From assembly GCA_902537445.1 (NCBI GenBank), contig CACBBI010000008.1, positions 1 to 41,996 on the forward strand: a stretch of 41,996 nt of DNA. The letters are read 5' to 3'. Positions 19,201 through 27,873 of the stretch are shown in pieces. The stretch's first letter is position 1. The number at the start of each line of letters is the position of its first letter. This DNA comes from an uncultured Prochlorococcus sp. (GTDB lineage: Bacteria > Cyanobacteriota > Cyanobacteriia > PCC-6307 > Cyanobiaceae). Under the pieces are notes generated by a model. The model did not search any database, was not told where the DNA came from, and was given only the letters and a program-made list of their open reading frames with translations. The translations under genes and the position numbers were made by a program.

Positions 19201-19733
19201 TGTATTTCTAGATAAAAGTCGTCTGCAAATAATTTTTTATACCAAAGAGCTATGTCCTCTGCTACGTCTAATCTACCTTTTAAGATAGCTTGAGGTATTT
19301 CTCCACCAAGACAAGCTGTAGAAACGATCAGACCATCACTGTATTTGCTTAAAAGATATTTATCAATACATGGTCTTGAAAAAATGCCTCGTCCTCTCAT
19401 ACCGTTTAGGTGACTAATTGTTGTCAACTTCACTAGATTCTTATAGCCAGTATAATTTTTTGCTAAAACAACCAAATGATATCTTTTTTCTTTTTTTGGT
19501 TGAGGATCATCAATAGATCCATTAATCACGTACATTTCATTACCAATAATTGGTTTTATACCTTTCTCTTTACACTTCTTGACCAAATCAAGAACACCAT
19601 ACATAACTCCATGATCAGTAAGAGCTATCGATTCCATTCCAAGATCACAAGCTCTTTCTACAATTTTTGAAATTTGACTGGCACCATCAAGTAAGCTGTA
19701 GTCACTATGATTATGAAGAGGAACGAAAGCCAT
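16236..19733 (-). CDS. dnaE: DNA polymerase III alpha subunit
   Basis: A 1165-residue replicative polymerase. The N-terminal PHP domain begins FVPLHNHSDYSLLDGASQ. The Pol3 catalytic region has GPGRGSAAGSLVAYAL, then SMPDIDTDFCIDRR with two metal-binding Asp, and KMDFLGLKNLTMIE with the third. A tandem HhH domain and a C-terminal OB fold (VSLVGMIPDLKQITTRKGDR) follow. It is a single uninterrupted ORF; many freshwater cyanobacteria instead split dnaE around an intein, and none is seen here. I chose the ATG at 19733 (MAFVPLHNHS); a TTG two codons upstream is possible. Confidence 0.97.
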   Translation of the reverse strand: MAFVPLHNHSDYSLLDGASQISKIVERACDLGMESIALTDHGVMYGVLDLVKKCKEKGIKPIIGNEMYVINGSIDDPQPKKEKRYHLVVLAKNYTGYKNLVKLTTISHLNGMRGRGIFSRPCIDKYLLSKYSDGLIVSTACLGGEIPQAILKGRLDVAEDIALWYKKLFADDFYLEIQDHGSIEDRIVNVELIKIGKKHQIKVIATNDAHYLSSMDVEAHDALLCVLTGKLISDEKRLRYTGTEYIKSENEMLELFKDHIDDESIVEAVNNTVEISQKVEVFDLFGNYRMPKFPLNEDKDSFSFLTQLSHKGLLKRLKKNDLSEVDENYKKRLSSELKIINDMGFPDYFLVVWDYIKFARDNSIPVGPGRGSAAGSLVAYALQITNIDPVEHGLLFERFLNPARKSMPDIDTDFCIDRRNEVIDYVTNRYGEDKVAQIITFNKMTSKAVLKDVARVLDIPYGEADKLAKLIPVVRGKPFKLNEMIDKNSPSQEFREKYINDNRVKKWVDLALRIEGTNKTYGVHAAGVVIASDPLDELVPLQRNNEGQIITQYSMDDIESLGLLKMDFLGLKNLTMIEKTVSLINQSTGKKINIDELPQNDGKTFELIGRGDLEGIFQLESSGMKQVVKDFKPNSLEDISSILALYRPGPLDAGLIPKFINRKNGNEKIDFPHPFIKSILTETYGIMVYQEQIMKIAQDLAGYSLGDADLLRRAMGKKKVSEMVKHRNIFVDGSMKKGVNQKLANDLFDQMVLFAEYCFNKSHSTAYGAVTYQTAFLKAHFPVAYMAALLSVNSGSSDKMQRYISNCYSMGIEVISPSINFSGVDFTIKNNQILFGLSAIKNLGDSAIRNIIENRNSLGIFKSLSDLCDRLPSNILNKRSLESLIHCGALDEFSNDNNRAQLLSDLEHVIEWASSRNRDRLSGQGNLFDSKEEFSNVAFSDSQLAKVDDYSLIEKLKLEKQLLGFYLSDHPLKHLTKPAKLVSPISISQLEETKDRTKVSLVGMIPDLKQITTRKGDRMAIVQLEDLSGSCEAIVFPKTYVRLSEFLLTDTRLLVWGTIDKKSDNTQLIIDDCREIDNLKLLIINLESSQAADVRVQNTLRNCLTKFKPDKDRCGIKIPVLAAVRNKNSVTYVKFGEQFCIGDIQGVCKLLEDKSFKVNLKSLVS

Positions 19734-19817
19734 ATTCAAATAATTTATATATATAAGATAGAGAAAATTTCTAAAAGATCTACACTTTGTGATTACAAAT
19801 TAATTATTAATACAAAT

Positions 19818-21266
19818 TTAAAATAAAGGTCTGTTTTTAATTACCTGAGCATCAATTTCAAAGATATTTGCAGCATTCAATATTCTATATTCTTCTAATA
19901 CATTGCCTATCAATTGCATTCCAATTGGTAATCCTTTAGTATCAAAACCACAAGGAATACTAATTGCTGGGAGGCCTGCTAAATTAGCAGGAACTGTTAA
20001 TAGATCAGACAAATACATTGAAAGTGGATCATTGACAAAATCCCCCTTCAAAAACGCAGTGGTTGGGCATGTTGGAGTTAATAAAACATCAACTTTCTTA
20101 AAAGCAATATCAAAATCTTTTCTAATAAGTGTCCTAACTTTTTGCGCCTTCTTGTAATATGCATCACTGTATCCAGCTGACAAAGCATAAGTACCTATTA
20201 GAATTCTTCTTTGTACCTCATCTCCAAAACCCTCTGCTCTACTTTTTGAAGTCATATCGATAAGATTGGAACCTTCATTCGATCTATAGCCATATTTAAC
20301 TCCATCATATCTAGCTAAATTTGCAGAGGCTTCAGATGGTGCAATGACATAATATGTCGCAATTCCATCGTTAAATCTAGGACATTCGACTTCGATAATT
20401 TCAGCCCCTAAAGCTTGGAATCTATCAACTCCAGAAAGAACAGATTCCTTAACTTCTGGATTAAGCCCTGGGTGTTCAAAACATTCTTTAATGATTCCAA
20501 TTTTTAAACCATTTATAGATTTATTTAAGTCAGTCAAGTAATTTGGTACTGGCTTATCAAGACATGTTGAGTCAAAGGGGTCTTTACCAGATATTGAATA
20601 AAGAATTTCAGCCGCATCTGAGACAGTATTTGTAATTGGACCAATTTGATCAAGAGAGCTAGCAAATGCTACAAGTCCCCATCTGCTAACTCTGCCATAA
20701 GTAGGTTTAAGGCCTACAACGCCGCAAAAAGAAGCTGGTTGTCTTATTGATCCTCCAGTATCAGAACCTATAGCCGCTGCACAAAAACCAGCGGCAACTG
20801 AAGCAGCACTACCGCCTGAACTGCCTCCAGGGACTCTATTAATATCCCAAGGATTTGAAGTGACGCCAAATACAGAAGTTTCCGTTGAACTACCCATTGC
20901 AAATTCGTCTAGATTTGTTTTTCCTAAACAAATTCCCCCTGAAGACCATAATTTACCCGAAGCGGTGGATTCATAAGGTGCAACAAAGCTTTTGAGCATT
21001 TTACTTGCACAAGTTGTTGCAACCCCTTTGGTGCAAATATTATCCTTTATTGCTATTGGCATCCCAGCAAGAGGTGGCAGTTTTTCTTTATTTTGAATTA
21101 ATTTATCAATGTTCTCTGCTTGCGAGATAGCATTATCTCTTGTAGTACAGATAAAAGAATTAATTTCAGGATCTTTATGATCAATTTTGGCAAAAATATC
21201 ATTAACTAATTCCTTAACAGAAGTATTATTGCTGGTAATTTCTTTTCTTAAAGAATTAAAATTCAT
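19818..21266 (-). CDS. gatA: Glutamyl-tRNA(Gln) amidotransferase subunit A
   Basis: A 482-residue amidase-signature enzyme. It releases ammonia from glutamine to convert Glu-tRNA(Gln) to Gln-tRNA(Gln) in the GatCAB complex, as needed in cyanobacteria. The Ser-cisSer-Lys triad is visible: Lys74 in PIAIKDNI, Ser149 in [12 protein letters not shown], and nucleophile Ser173 in [14 protein letters not shown]. Length and all blocks are normal. It precedes dnaE on the same strand with an 84-nt gap and follows the DUF1816 gene by 30 nt. Confidence 0.97.
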   Translation of the reverse strand: MNFNSLRKEITSNNTSVKELVNDIFAKIDHKDPEINSFICTTRDNAISQAENIDKLIQNKEKLPPLAGMPIAIKDNICTKGVATTCASKMLKSFVAPYESTASGKLWSSGGICLGKTNLDEFAMGSSTETSVFGVTSNPWDINRVPGGSSGGSAASVAAGFCAAAIGSDTGGSIRQPASFCGVVGLKPTYGRVSRWGLVAFASSLDQIGPITNTVSDAAEILYSISGKDPFDSTCLDKPVPNYLTDLNKSINGLKIGIIKECFEHPGLNPEVKESVLSGVDRFQALGAEIIEVECPRFNDGIATYYVIAPSEASANLARYDGVKYGYRSNEGSNLIDMTSKSRAEGFGDEVQRRILIGTYALSAGYSDAYYKKAQKVRTLIRKDFDIAFKKVDVLLTPTCPTTAFLKGDFVNDPLSMYLSDLLTVPANLAGLPAISIPCGFDTKGLPIGMQLIGNVLEEYRILNAANIFEIDAQVIKNRPLF

Positions 21267-21296
21267 TTCTTAAATTATTTCTTAAAATCAAAGGAA

Positions 21297-21512
21297 TCAA
21301 ATAGTTAATGGTTCTTCTTTTTTGCAACGTACTAAACTGTGCTTGATATTTTTAGACCCTTCATCAGAAAGATCTTTTATAAAAGAGGACATATTTTCTT
21401 TTAGACTACGTTTAGTAATAAATGGGCCGAACCAGTAAGTAATACTAGGTTGATCTGTCTCAATTTTAGCCCACCAGGCTAAACCGAGTTTGTTTCCAAA
21501 ATTTCTAATCAA
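21297..21512 (-). CDS. DUF1816 family protein
   Basis: A 71-residue protein of the cyanobacterial DUF1816 family. The core reads LGLAWWAKIETDQPSITYWF followed by GPFITKRSLKENM and a short helical tail. Family members are small soluble proteins of unknown role, found near phycobilisome-linker-like proteins in other cyanobacteria. This organism type largely lacks phycobilisomes, so a linker role is not implied. The start is TTG (no internal ATG). There is a 148-nt gap upstream to rlmB and 30 nt downstream to gatA. Confidence 0.78.
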   Translation of the reverse strand: MIRNFGNKLGLAWWAKIETDQPSITYWFGPFITKRSLKENMSSFIKDLSDEGSKNIKHSLVRCKKEEPLTI

Positions 21513-21660
21513 TTTTTTTGGCCTGTAAGACCATTAATTCTTGTTAAATTCTATACAATTTTGTATTGAAAATTCAATAAATTTTTATTAATCATATGGA
21601 ATGTATTGAAACAACAACATTTTAGTGATCTTTAAAAAAAGTGTTTATTAACAATAAAAT

Positions 21661-22665
21661 TTATTTACCTGACAAGTGAAATAGGGATATGGCGGCAGCC
21701 ACAGAGGCATTTAAACTTGAAGTCTTGCCCTTTAGAGGAATACTTAATATAAAATCGCATTTTTTTTGGGTAAGCAAAGAAATACCCTTATCTTCAGAGC
21801 CAACTACAACTACCAAAGGTGCTTTTTCTTGAAAATTTGATATAGATATTTGACCATCTCCAGATAAGCCAACAACAAGAAAACCATTTTTCTTAAGTTC
21901 CTCAAGTGCTCTATTTAAGTTGACAACTCTACATATATGAAGATGTTCTAAGGCTCCTGCAGCCACCTTGGCGACTGTTCCAGTCAATCCTGCAGACCGT
22001 CGCTGAGGAATAATTACACCCTTGCAATTAAATGCTTCCGCTGATCTTATAATCGCACCAACGTTATGAGGATCAGTTATTCCATCAAATGCAACGATTA
22101 TAGGATTTGGACAATTGTGTTTAGAAAAATCGATTAATTGTTCTAGGGATATTGTTTTAGAGCATGCTAACTGCAATGCGACACCTTGATGTGATGCACC
22201 GTATGTCAATTGCGAAAGCCTATTCCAAGAAACTTCTTCAATAAGAACTCCTTTTAATTTAAGATCCTTAAGCAAAATATAGAATTTGTCTGAAGAAAAA
22301 ATTTCGGAAGTACACCAAATCCTATTAATGGCTCTATCACTTATAAGAGTCTCATAAACCGAATGTTTACCCCATATCCAATCATCAAAATTTCTTTTAT
22401 TAGTAAACTTATGATGCATATCAGAATTTATATTAGGAAATTCTGTATTAGATTTAAATCTGGGATTTCTTCTTTTTAAAGACGAAAAAGTATTATTTTC
22501 ATCATTTCTTTTTAAATTCTCAACTTTCTTATTTTTAGCGGAATTGTTCAAAAATTTATCATTATTTTTTGTACGATTTGTATTTTTTGAGTAATAACTT
22601 GAATCTGAATTTTTTTTGTACTCATTATTATTTTTTCCGCGAAATTTATTTGAGGTGTTTTTCAT
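21661..22665 (-). CDS. rlmB: TrmH/SpoU-family rRNA 2'-O-methyltransferase (RlmB-like)
   Basis: A 334-residue protein with two parts. The first ~90 residues are low-complexity Lys/Asn/Arg/Ser and probably disordered. From about residue 93 (DDWIWGKHSVYETLISDRA) the RlmB substrate-binding domain begins, and the SPOUT domain follows. SPOUT motifs are VAFDGITDPHNVGAIIRSAE, VVVVGSEDKGIS and ILSIPLKGKTSSLNASVAAA. The enzyme family methylates a ribose in 23S rRNA (G2251 in E. coli); the exact target here is inferred. The start lies 4 nt after mrnC, whose product also acts on 23S rRNA. Confidence 0.9.
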   Translation of the reverse strand: MKNTSNKFRGKNNNEYKKNSDSSYYSKNTNRTKNNDKFLNNSAKNKKVENLKRNDENNTFSSLKRRNPRFKSNTEFPNINSDMHHKFTNKRNFDDWIWGKHSVYETLISDRAINRIWCTSEIFSSDKFYILLKDLKLKGVLIEEVSWNRLSQLTYGASHQGVALQLACSKTISLEQLIDFSKHNCPNPIIVAFDGITDPHNVGAIIRSAEAFNCKGVIIPQRRSAGLTGTVAKVAAGALEHLHICRVVNLNRALEELKKNGFLVVGLSGDGQISISNFQEKAPLVVVVGSEDKGISLLTQKKCDFILSIPLKGKTSSLNASVAAAISLFHLSGK

Positions 22666-22669
22666 AGAT

Positions 22670-23068
22670 TTAATTCATTTCTAATTCTAAATATTCAAAA
22701 AGTGTTGATAATCTTTGAGGATCTTTTAAAAATAGCCAGCCAATAAGAGTTTCAAAACCTGTTGCTCTAGAGTATATGGTGGGGTCTGAAGACTTTGGAT
22801 ATCTCTTTGTTTTATTTCTAGCACGCCTAATTAGATCCATTTCATTTGAATTTAATAAATGTTCAATTTGACTTAATGATTTTGACTGAGATATTGCTTT
22901 TACTTCGTTTACTACAGATAGATGAAGATCTTTAGATTTTAAAGGGAAATGAACATGCTTTAGTCTTTGGTGGAGCTCCCATACCGAATCTCCAAGCCAA
23001 GCAAGTTGAATAACACCTATATCCTCGGGAGATCCATATGGAACCAAGTTTTGAATCCAATAATTCAA
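22670..23068 (-). CDS. mrnC: Mini-ribonuclease 3
   Basis: A 132-residue RNase III-type nuclease domain without a dsRNA-binding domain, the Mini-III architecture. The signature QLAWLGDSVWELHQRL (residues 21-36) contains the catalytic Asp27, and a second acidic site is in SRATGFETLIGWLFL. In Bacillus it trims 23S rRNA precursors with ribosomal protein L3. The start codon overlaps the STAS gene stop by 4 nt, and the stop is 4 nt from rlmB. A compact STAS-mrnC-rlmB unit with 23S maturation and modification side by side is therefore likely. Confidence 0.92.
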   Translation of the reverse strand: MNYWIQNLVPYGSPEDIGVIQLAWLGDSVWELHQRLKHVHFPLKSKDLHLSVVNEVKAISQSKSLSQIEHLLNSNEMDLIRRARNKTKRYPKSSDPTIYSRATGFETLIGWLFLKDPQRLSTLFEYLELEMN

Positions 23069-23364
23069 TTCCTTAAATAATTTAATGCATCTTCAAGGGT
23101 CGACTTCAAGTTAAGAAAATCCCCTAAACGAACAAGTTTAATTGTTTGGGCCACTCTCGAATTGCCAACTACAGAGAACCCAAGCTTCGACTTTTTGCAT
23201 TCTTTTGCAGTTTGAACAAGTGCTCCAAGACCCGAGGAATCTAAAAAATCTATTTTTGTAAGATCAATAACGAATGGAAAGTCATTTTTCAAATTATGAG
23301 TAACAAATGTCTTAAATTGTTTTTCTGAGAAAGCATCAAGTTGGCCTTTAAAAGTAAAAACCAT
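23065..23364 (-). CDS. STAS-domain protein (anti-sigma factor antagonist-like)
   Basis: A 99-residue stand-alone STAS domain. It has the core FVIDLTKIDFLDSSGLGALV and VQTAKECKKS. Ser43 in the DSSGLG loop matches the phosphorylated serine of SpoIIAA/RsbV proteins. Such proteins usually bind an anti-sigma kinase and are switched by Ser phosphorylation. No partner kinase, phosphatase or sigma factor is encoded in this window, so the partner is unknown. It overlaps mrnC by 4 nt and is the first gene of that unit, 127 nt downstream of carA's neighbour region. Confidence 0.88.
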   Translation of the reverse strand: MVFTFKGQLDAFSEKQFKTFVTHNLKNDFPFVIDLTKIDFLDSSGLGALVQTAKECKKSKLGFSVVGNSRVAQTIKLVRLGDFLNLKSTLEDALNYLRN

Positions 23365-23491
23365 AATGTTTGTTTTAACCTCAAGGTTTCCTCTTAAAGA
23401 AACGGTTAACTTCTGGAAATCTTCTATGATCTAATACCTCCAAAAAATAAATATAACAAATGTAATTATCAAATCAAAAGATAACAATATG

Positions 23492-24631
23492 TCAACATCT
23501 TTCTAACATTAGAGAAACAAATTTTTTAAATAAATAGTCTGAATCATGTGGGCCAGGTCCTGCTTCTGGATGATATTGGACACTAAATATAGGCTTATTA
23601 TAAACCTCTAGACCAGCCACAGTATTATCATTAAGGTTATAGTGAGTAATTCTAACCATGTCCTTTGAGAGAGAATTGGGATCAATAGCAAAACCATGAT
23701 TCTGACTAGTTATCTCAATTTTATTATTCTCACCACAAGGATGATTTAAACCACGATGTCCAAAAGGTAATTTATAAGTTGAACCTCCTAATGCCAATCC
23801 AAATATTTGGTGGCCAAGGCAAATACCAAACATAGGTATTTCACCATATTCAATGAGTGATTTTGCTAAGTCTATACCTTCAGAAACAGAAGAAGGATCG
23901 CCTGGACCATTTGAGAAAAATATACCATCCGGTTTGTTAGACAGAACTTCTTTTAGAGAAGATCGAGAAGGTAAAACCAATACTTCACAACCATGAGATA
24001 CAAATCTATTTAGAATTGAACTTTTAATTCCAAAATCAATTGCAACTATTTTTAACTTTTTAAAAGATTCATCATATCTTTTTCTTAAATCAAAAGTTGT
24101 TTGCGTATGACTTTTCCATAAATATGATTGCTTTGTTGAAACAACTTTTGATAAATTTAATCCCTCCATCTTAGGCGTATCACAAATTATTTTTAAACAA
24201 CTCTCATCAGTTTTATCTAAAGAGGTAATAACTCCATTCATAGAGCCACTAGATCTTAAAATTTTAACAAGAGCCCTTGTATCAATTCCATATAAACCTA
24301 TGATATTTTTCTCAACTAACCATTGATTAAAATCCTTTTTAGTTCTCCAATTACTCCTATTAGATGAGAAATTTCTAACAATTATACCTTTAACAGTAAT
24401 ATTAGATTCTGAATCTTCAAAATTAATACCAGTATTTCCAATCTCTGGATAAGTGAATGTTAATATTTGTCCATAATAACTTGGATCAGTAATAACTTCT
24501 TGATATCCAGTCATTCCCGTATTAAAAACTATTTCACCAATGGCTGTACCAGAAGCACCAAAAAAAAATCCCGGGAAAACAATTCCATTACTTAAAACCA
24601 ATTTCGCGTTTTTCTTATATGGATTAATCAT
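23492..24631 (-). CDS. carA: Carbamoyl-phosphate synthase small (glutaminase) chain
   Basis: A 379-residue subunit that hydrolyses glutamine and passes ammonia to CarB for carbamoyl phosphate, the precursor of arginine and pyrimidines. The N-terminal CPSase domain starts AKLVLSNGIVFPG and includes FNTGMTGYQEVITDPSY. The C-terminal class I amidotransferase has nucleophile Cys271 in FGICLGHQIFGLALGG, and His354/Glu356 in VQYHPEAGPGPHDS. I chose the ATG at 24631 (MINPYKKNAK). The 20-residue longer frame would overlap trpD and has no family support. It lies 14 nt after the trpD stop. Confidence 0.96.
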   Translation of the reverse strand: MINPYKKNAKLVLSNGIVFPGFFFGASGTAIGEIVFNTGMTGYQEVITDPSYYGQILTFTYPEIGNTGINFEDSESNITVKGIIVRNFSSNRSNWRTKKDFNQWLVEKNIIGLYGIDTRALVKILRSSGSMNGVITSLDKTDESCLKIICDTPKMEGLNLSKVVSTKQSYLWKSHTQTTFDLRKRYDESFKKLKIVAIDFGIKSSILNRFVSHGCEVLVLPSRSSLKEVLSNKPDGIFFSNGPGDPSSVSEGIDLAKSLIEYGEIPMFGICLGHQIFGLALGGSTYKLPFGHRGLNHPCGENNKIEITSQNHGFAIDPNSLSKDMVRITHYNLNDNTVAGLEVYNKPIFSVQYHPEAGPGPHDSDYLFKKFVSLMLERC

Positions 24632-24645
24632 CAATTTGAAATTAA

Positions 24646-25680
24646 TTAATTTGTATGTAAATAATTTTTTAAAAGTAAAAACTTTTTCCAAGGATCTCCT
24701 TGATTTATCGAAAATAAAGCTTTATTAAATCCTTCATTTAAATCATCCTCAATACCTGCGGCCCAAAGCACTAAAGCAGAGTTCAAGGCAACTACATCAA
24801 TATGAGATTTTTGTCCAGAACCATTTAATACCGACTTTAATATTTCCTCGCTAGATTCAAGATCAGAAACCACAAGCTTTTCGTTAGATATGTTTTCATG
24901 GTTAAAGTCTGAAATATTTATATTTGAGAACCGTAATTCACCATTATCAACAAATACTAATTTATTTTCTCCTTGAAGCGAAGCTTCATCAAGGCCACCA
25001 GACCCATGAACAACTATTGCTCTATTCATACCCATTTTTAAAAGCGCGCTTCCCATAGGTTGTAAAAGATCCTCAGAAGCAACACCCAAAACTTGTGCAT
25101 TGGGCCTCAAAGGATTTACCAATGGTCCAAGTTGATTAAATACTGTCCTTACACCAAGGGTCTTTCTTAATGGAGCAAGTTTAATTAAAGATTTATGCCA
25201 AACAGGTGCGAACAAAAAAGTTATTCCAATTTCACTTACGGCTTTGATTACTTTTTCTAATGAACAATTTAAATTCAAACCAAGATTCAACAAAACATCA
25301 GCAGAGCCAACTTTTCCACTAGCACTTTTATTTCCGTGTTTTGCAATTTTTACCCCACAAGATGCAGCTACAAATGCCACTGCAGTTGAAATATTGAATG
25401 TATTAGCTCCATCACCCCCTGTTCCACAAGTATCTACCAAATACAAATTTGGTCTTGCTACTGGCAATTCGCAAACATTTAAAAGTTCCTCAGCCATAGA
25501 ACTTAGTTCGACACCTGTAGAACTCTTTGCTCTCAAAGCACTCAAAAAAGCTCCTGTTTCAACATCTGAAATTTCATCATTAAGCCATCTTTGCATTAAG
25601 GATCTAGAAGTTAATTCATCAAGGTCCCTTCCCTCCAAAAGGTTATTTAGGATTTCAGCGTTTGATATATTAAAAGACAT
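24646..25680 (-). CDS. trpD: Anthranilate phosphoribosyltransferase
   Basis: A 344-residue enzyme for the second step of tryptophan synthesis (anthranilate + PRPP). The PRPP-binding loop [18 protein letters not shown] lies at residues 83-100. [21 protein letters not shown] and [19 protein letters not shown] are the other conserved blocks. Length is typical. It is not fused to TrpG here and is followed by carA. Pairing of trpD and carA, both glutamine/PRPP-linked pathways, is common in picocyanobacterial gene order. The large plus-strand ORF antisense to its 5' half is a shadow. Confidence 0.96.
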   Translation of the reverse strand: MSFNISNAEILNNLLEGRDLDELTSRSLMQRWLNDEISDVETGAFLSALRAKSSTGVELSSMAEELLNVCELPVARPNLYLVDTCGTGGDGANTFNISTAVAFVAASCGVKIAKHGNKSASGKVGSADVLLNLGLNLNCSLEKVIKAVSEIGITFLFAPVWHKSLIKLAPLRKTLGVRTVFNQLGPLVNPLRPNAQVLGVASEDLLQPMGSALLKMGMNRAIVVHGSGGLDEASLQGENKLVFVDNGELRFSNINISDFNHENISNEKLVVSDLESSEEILKSVLNGSGQKSHIDVVALNSALVLWAAGIEDDLNEGFNKALFSINQGDPWKKFLLLKNYLHTN

Positions 25681-25713
25681 TTATTTATGTAAGAAAAATT
25701 ATGCAGTTAAAAT

Positions 25714-26010
25714 TCAATTTGAAGTATCAAATCCCGAGCCAACTAAATCTTTATTTGTATTAGAAGGCCTGAAGCTTTTTGACCAAATATTTTTTGTTTT
25801 TGAAAAAAGTTCATTTTTAGTGATCTTCCAAAAATTTAAAATTTTTTCAATATCGTTTTTAATTTCAATTTCTCCTGGGAAATTGGTATAACGATTTATT
25901 AATCTAGCTAAATTTATATAGTCAAGATCTTCTGGTGTTTTTTTAGTGATAAGGGAATCTATAATGTTCTTGTCTGTTTCATGTAATGGATGAGTTTGAT
26001 CGTTACCCAT
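25714..26010 (-). CDS. DUF3288 family protein
   Basis: A 98-residue protein matching the cyanobacterial DUF3288 family. It has QTHPLHETDKNIIDSLI near the start, LARLINRYTNFPGEIEIK in the middle, and an ILNFWKITKNELFSKTKNIW block. It has no membrane segment and its function is unknown. I chose the ATG at 26010 (MGNDQTHPL), which gives the family-like short start before the HP-x4-D motif; an ATG six codons upstream (26028) is also possible. It is the first gene of the long minus-strand run, ahead of trpD and divergent from the ABC transporter. Confidence 0.78.
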   Translation of the reverse strand: MGNDQTHPLHETDKNIIDSLITKKTPEDLDYINLARLINRYTNFPGEIEIKNDIEKILNFWKITKNELFSKTKNIWSKSFRPSNTNKDLVGSGFDTSN

Positions 26011-26090
26011 AAATAAATGCTGAATCATTTATAAAATTAGCTCACATATTCAAAAATGAAACATTATCTTAATCATATCGGCAAAATAAA

Positions 26091-27836
26091 ATGAAAAATT
26101 TAAATATAAAAGTTATATGTAAATACCTAAGGCCTTATAAAAGAGAATTCTTATATGGAGCTTTAGCTCTATTATTAGTAAATATACTAAGTGTTGTAAT
26201 ACCCTTAGAAGTAAAAAATATAATTGACCAATTACAAAATGGGTTTTCTTCGGATTTTGTTATTTCTAAATCTTTGTGGCTAATATTTTTAGCAACATGT
26301 ATGGGTTTAATAAGATTATTTTCAAGACAAATTGTCTTTGGCATAGGTAGAAAAGTAGAGGTAAATCTTCGTCAAAAACTTTTTGACCATTTACTTATTC
26401 AAGATCCAGAATGGATCCAAAAAAAAGGTAGCGGAGACATTATAAGTAGAGCTACAAGCGATGTTGAAAACATAAGAAGACTTTTAGGATTTACTGTTTT
26501 GAGCCTGTGCAACATTGTATTAGCTTATTCATTCACTATTCCTTCAATGTTGTCGATTAATAAAACATTAACGATATCAGCTTTAATGATATTCCCGTTA
26601 ATCCTTGGAATTGTAAGTCTATTCGGCGGCAGAATGGTTAATCAAAGAAGAGCTCAGCAAGAATCATTATCAAAACTTAGTGATCTAATACAAGAAGATC
26701 TTTCTGGCATAAGTGCCATCAAAATTTATGCTCAAGAGAATGCTGAGAAAAAAGAATTTAACATATATAACAGTGCCTATCGAAATTCAGCGATAAAACT
26801 TGCAAGAACAGCGAGTACACTTTTCCCATTGTTACAGGGTATTTCCTCAATTTCGTTATTGATTTTATTATCGTTAGGGACTTTTCAATTAGAGAGTGGA
26901 TTTATTTCAATAGGTGGTTTAGTAGCTTTAATTCTTTACGTAGAAAGACTTGTCTTCCCTACAGCTCTATTAGGTTTTACCCTAAATACTTTTCAACTCG
27001 GTCAAGTAAGTTTAGATCGTGTGGAAGAAATCTTTCAGAACAATCCAAATATTGTAGATAGAGCAGAAACTAAATTTTTAAAAAGAAAAGTTAAAGGATT
27101 CTTAGAAGCAAAAAATTTAACCATAAAGTATCCAGAATCAAAATTTAATTCATTAAATGGTCTAAATTTTAAAATTTATCCTGGAGAACTTATTGCAATA
27201 GTTGGCCCAGTAGGTTGTGGGAAGACAACTCTAGCAAAGTCTCTAGGACGGACTATTGAAATTCCAGACAATCAACTTTTTTTAGATGAAATTGATTTAA
27301 AAACTTTAAAATTAAGTGATCTCAGAAAAAATATTTCAATCGTTCCTCAAGAAGCATTCTTATTTACTTCTACAATCTCAGAAAACCTAAGTTTTGGGGA
27401 ACCCAAAGCCTCAAAAAATTTAGTTAAAGAAACAGCTACAAAAGCCGGATTAATTGACGATATCAATAGTTTTCCACAAAGGTTTAAAACTATTGTTGGT
27501 GAAAGAGGCATTACATTAAGTGGTGGGCAAAGGCAAAGAACTGCACTAGGAAGAGCACTACTTGTTAATTCTCCTATTGTTGTTCTTGATGATGCTTTAG
27601 CAAGCGTTGATAATAAAACAGCAGCAGGAATAATAGATGAAATGAGTGATAGAAGTAATAAAACAATCATAATGATAAGTCACCAGCTTTCTGTTGCAGC
27701 AACCTGTGATAGGGTTTTAGTAATGGATAAAGGAGAAATAGTACAAGAAGGGGTTCATAAAGATTTAGTAAAAGTGAATGGCCTATACAAAAAACTTTGG
27801 GAGAGAGAACTAGCTACCAGAATTGTTAAGAGCTAA
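26091..27836 (+). CDS. ABC exporter half-transporter (permease-ATPase fusion, MsbA/MdlB type)
   Basis: A 581-residue protein. An N-terminal six-helix exporter domain occupies residues 1-310. The ATPase domain follows with Walker A GPVGCGKTTLAKSLG, a Q-loop in SIVPQEAFLFTSTISENLSF, signature LSGGQRQRTALGRALL, Walker B SPIVVLDDALASVD and an H-loop MISHQLSVAA. It should work as a homodimer or with an unlinked partner; lipid, peptide or drug export are all possible. It stands alone on the plus strand with an 80-nt leader shared with divergent DUF3288. Confidence 0.93.
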   Translation: MKNLNIKVICKYLRPYKREFLYGALALLLVNILSVVIPLEVKNIIDQLQNGFSSDFVISKSLWLIFLATCMGLIRLFSRQIVFGIGRKVEVNLRQKLFDHLLIQDPEWIQKKGSGDIISRATSDVENIRRLLGFTVLSLCNIVLAYSFTIPSMLSINKTLTISALMIFPLILGIVSLFGGRMVNQRRAQQESLSKLSDLIQEDLSGISAIKIYAQENAEKKEFNIYNSAYRNSAIKLARTASTLFPLLQGISSISLLILLSLGTFQLESGFISIGGLVALILYVERLVFPTALLGFTLNTFQLGQVSLDRVEEIFQNNPNIVDRAETKFLKRKVKGFLEAKNLTIKYPESKFNSLNGLNFKIYPGELIAIVGPVGCGKTTLAKSLGRTIEIPDNQLFLDEIDLKTLKLSDLRKNISIVPQEAFLFTSTISENLSFGEPKASKNLVKETATKAGLIDDINSFPQRFKTIVGERGITLSGGQRQRTALGRALLVNSPIVVLDDALASVDNKTAAGIIDEMSDRSNKTIIMISHQLSVAATCDRVLVMDKGEIVQEGVHKDLVKVNGLYKKLWERELATRIVKS

Positions 27837-27852
27837 AAGTAATTTTTTTACT

Positions 27853-27858
27853 TATAAT
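27853..27858 (+). promoter_or_regulatory. probable -10 box of msrA
   Basis: A perfect TATAAT lies 15 nt before the msrA ATG in the 37-nt gap after the ABC transporter gene. It comes just after a 6-bp AAGTAA/TTACTT inverted repeat with a five-T loop (27837-27853). It would give msrA its own promoter with a leader of only about 9 nt. There is no recognisable -35. Confidence 0.4.
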
Positions 27859-27873
27859 GTATAGATTTAAATT

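Noticed and set aside
21513..21660. 148-bp gap between rlmB and DUF1816
   Set aside because: I looked for small ORFs, tRNA and hairpins and found only very AT-rich spacer with no supportable feature.
24632..24691. 20-residue N-terminal extension of carA
   Set aside because: It overlaps the 3' end of trpD, has no family support, and the ATG at 24631 fits CarA.
25244..25891. 215-aa plus-strand ORF
   Set aside because: It lies antisense to trpD and DUF3288, both clear families; its translation shows no motif and mirrors the coding bias of the opposite strand.
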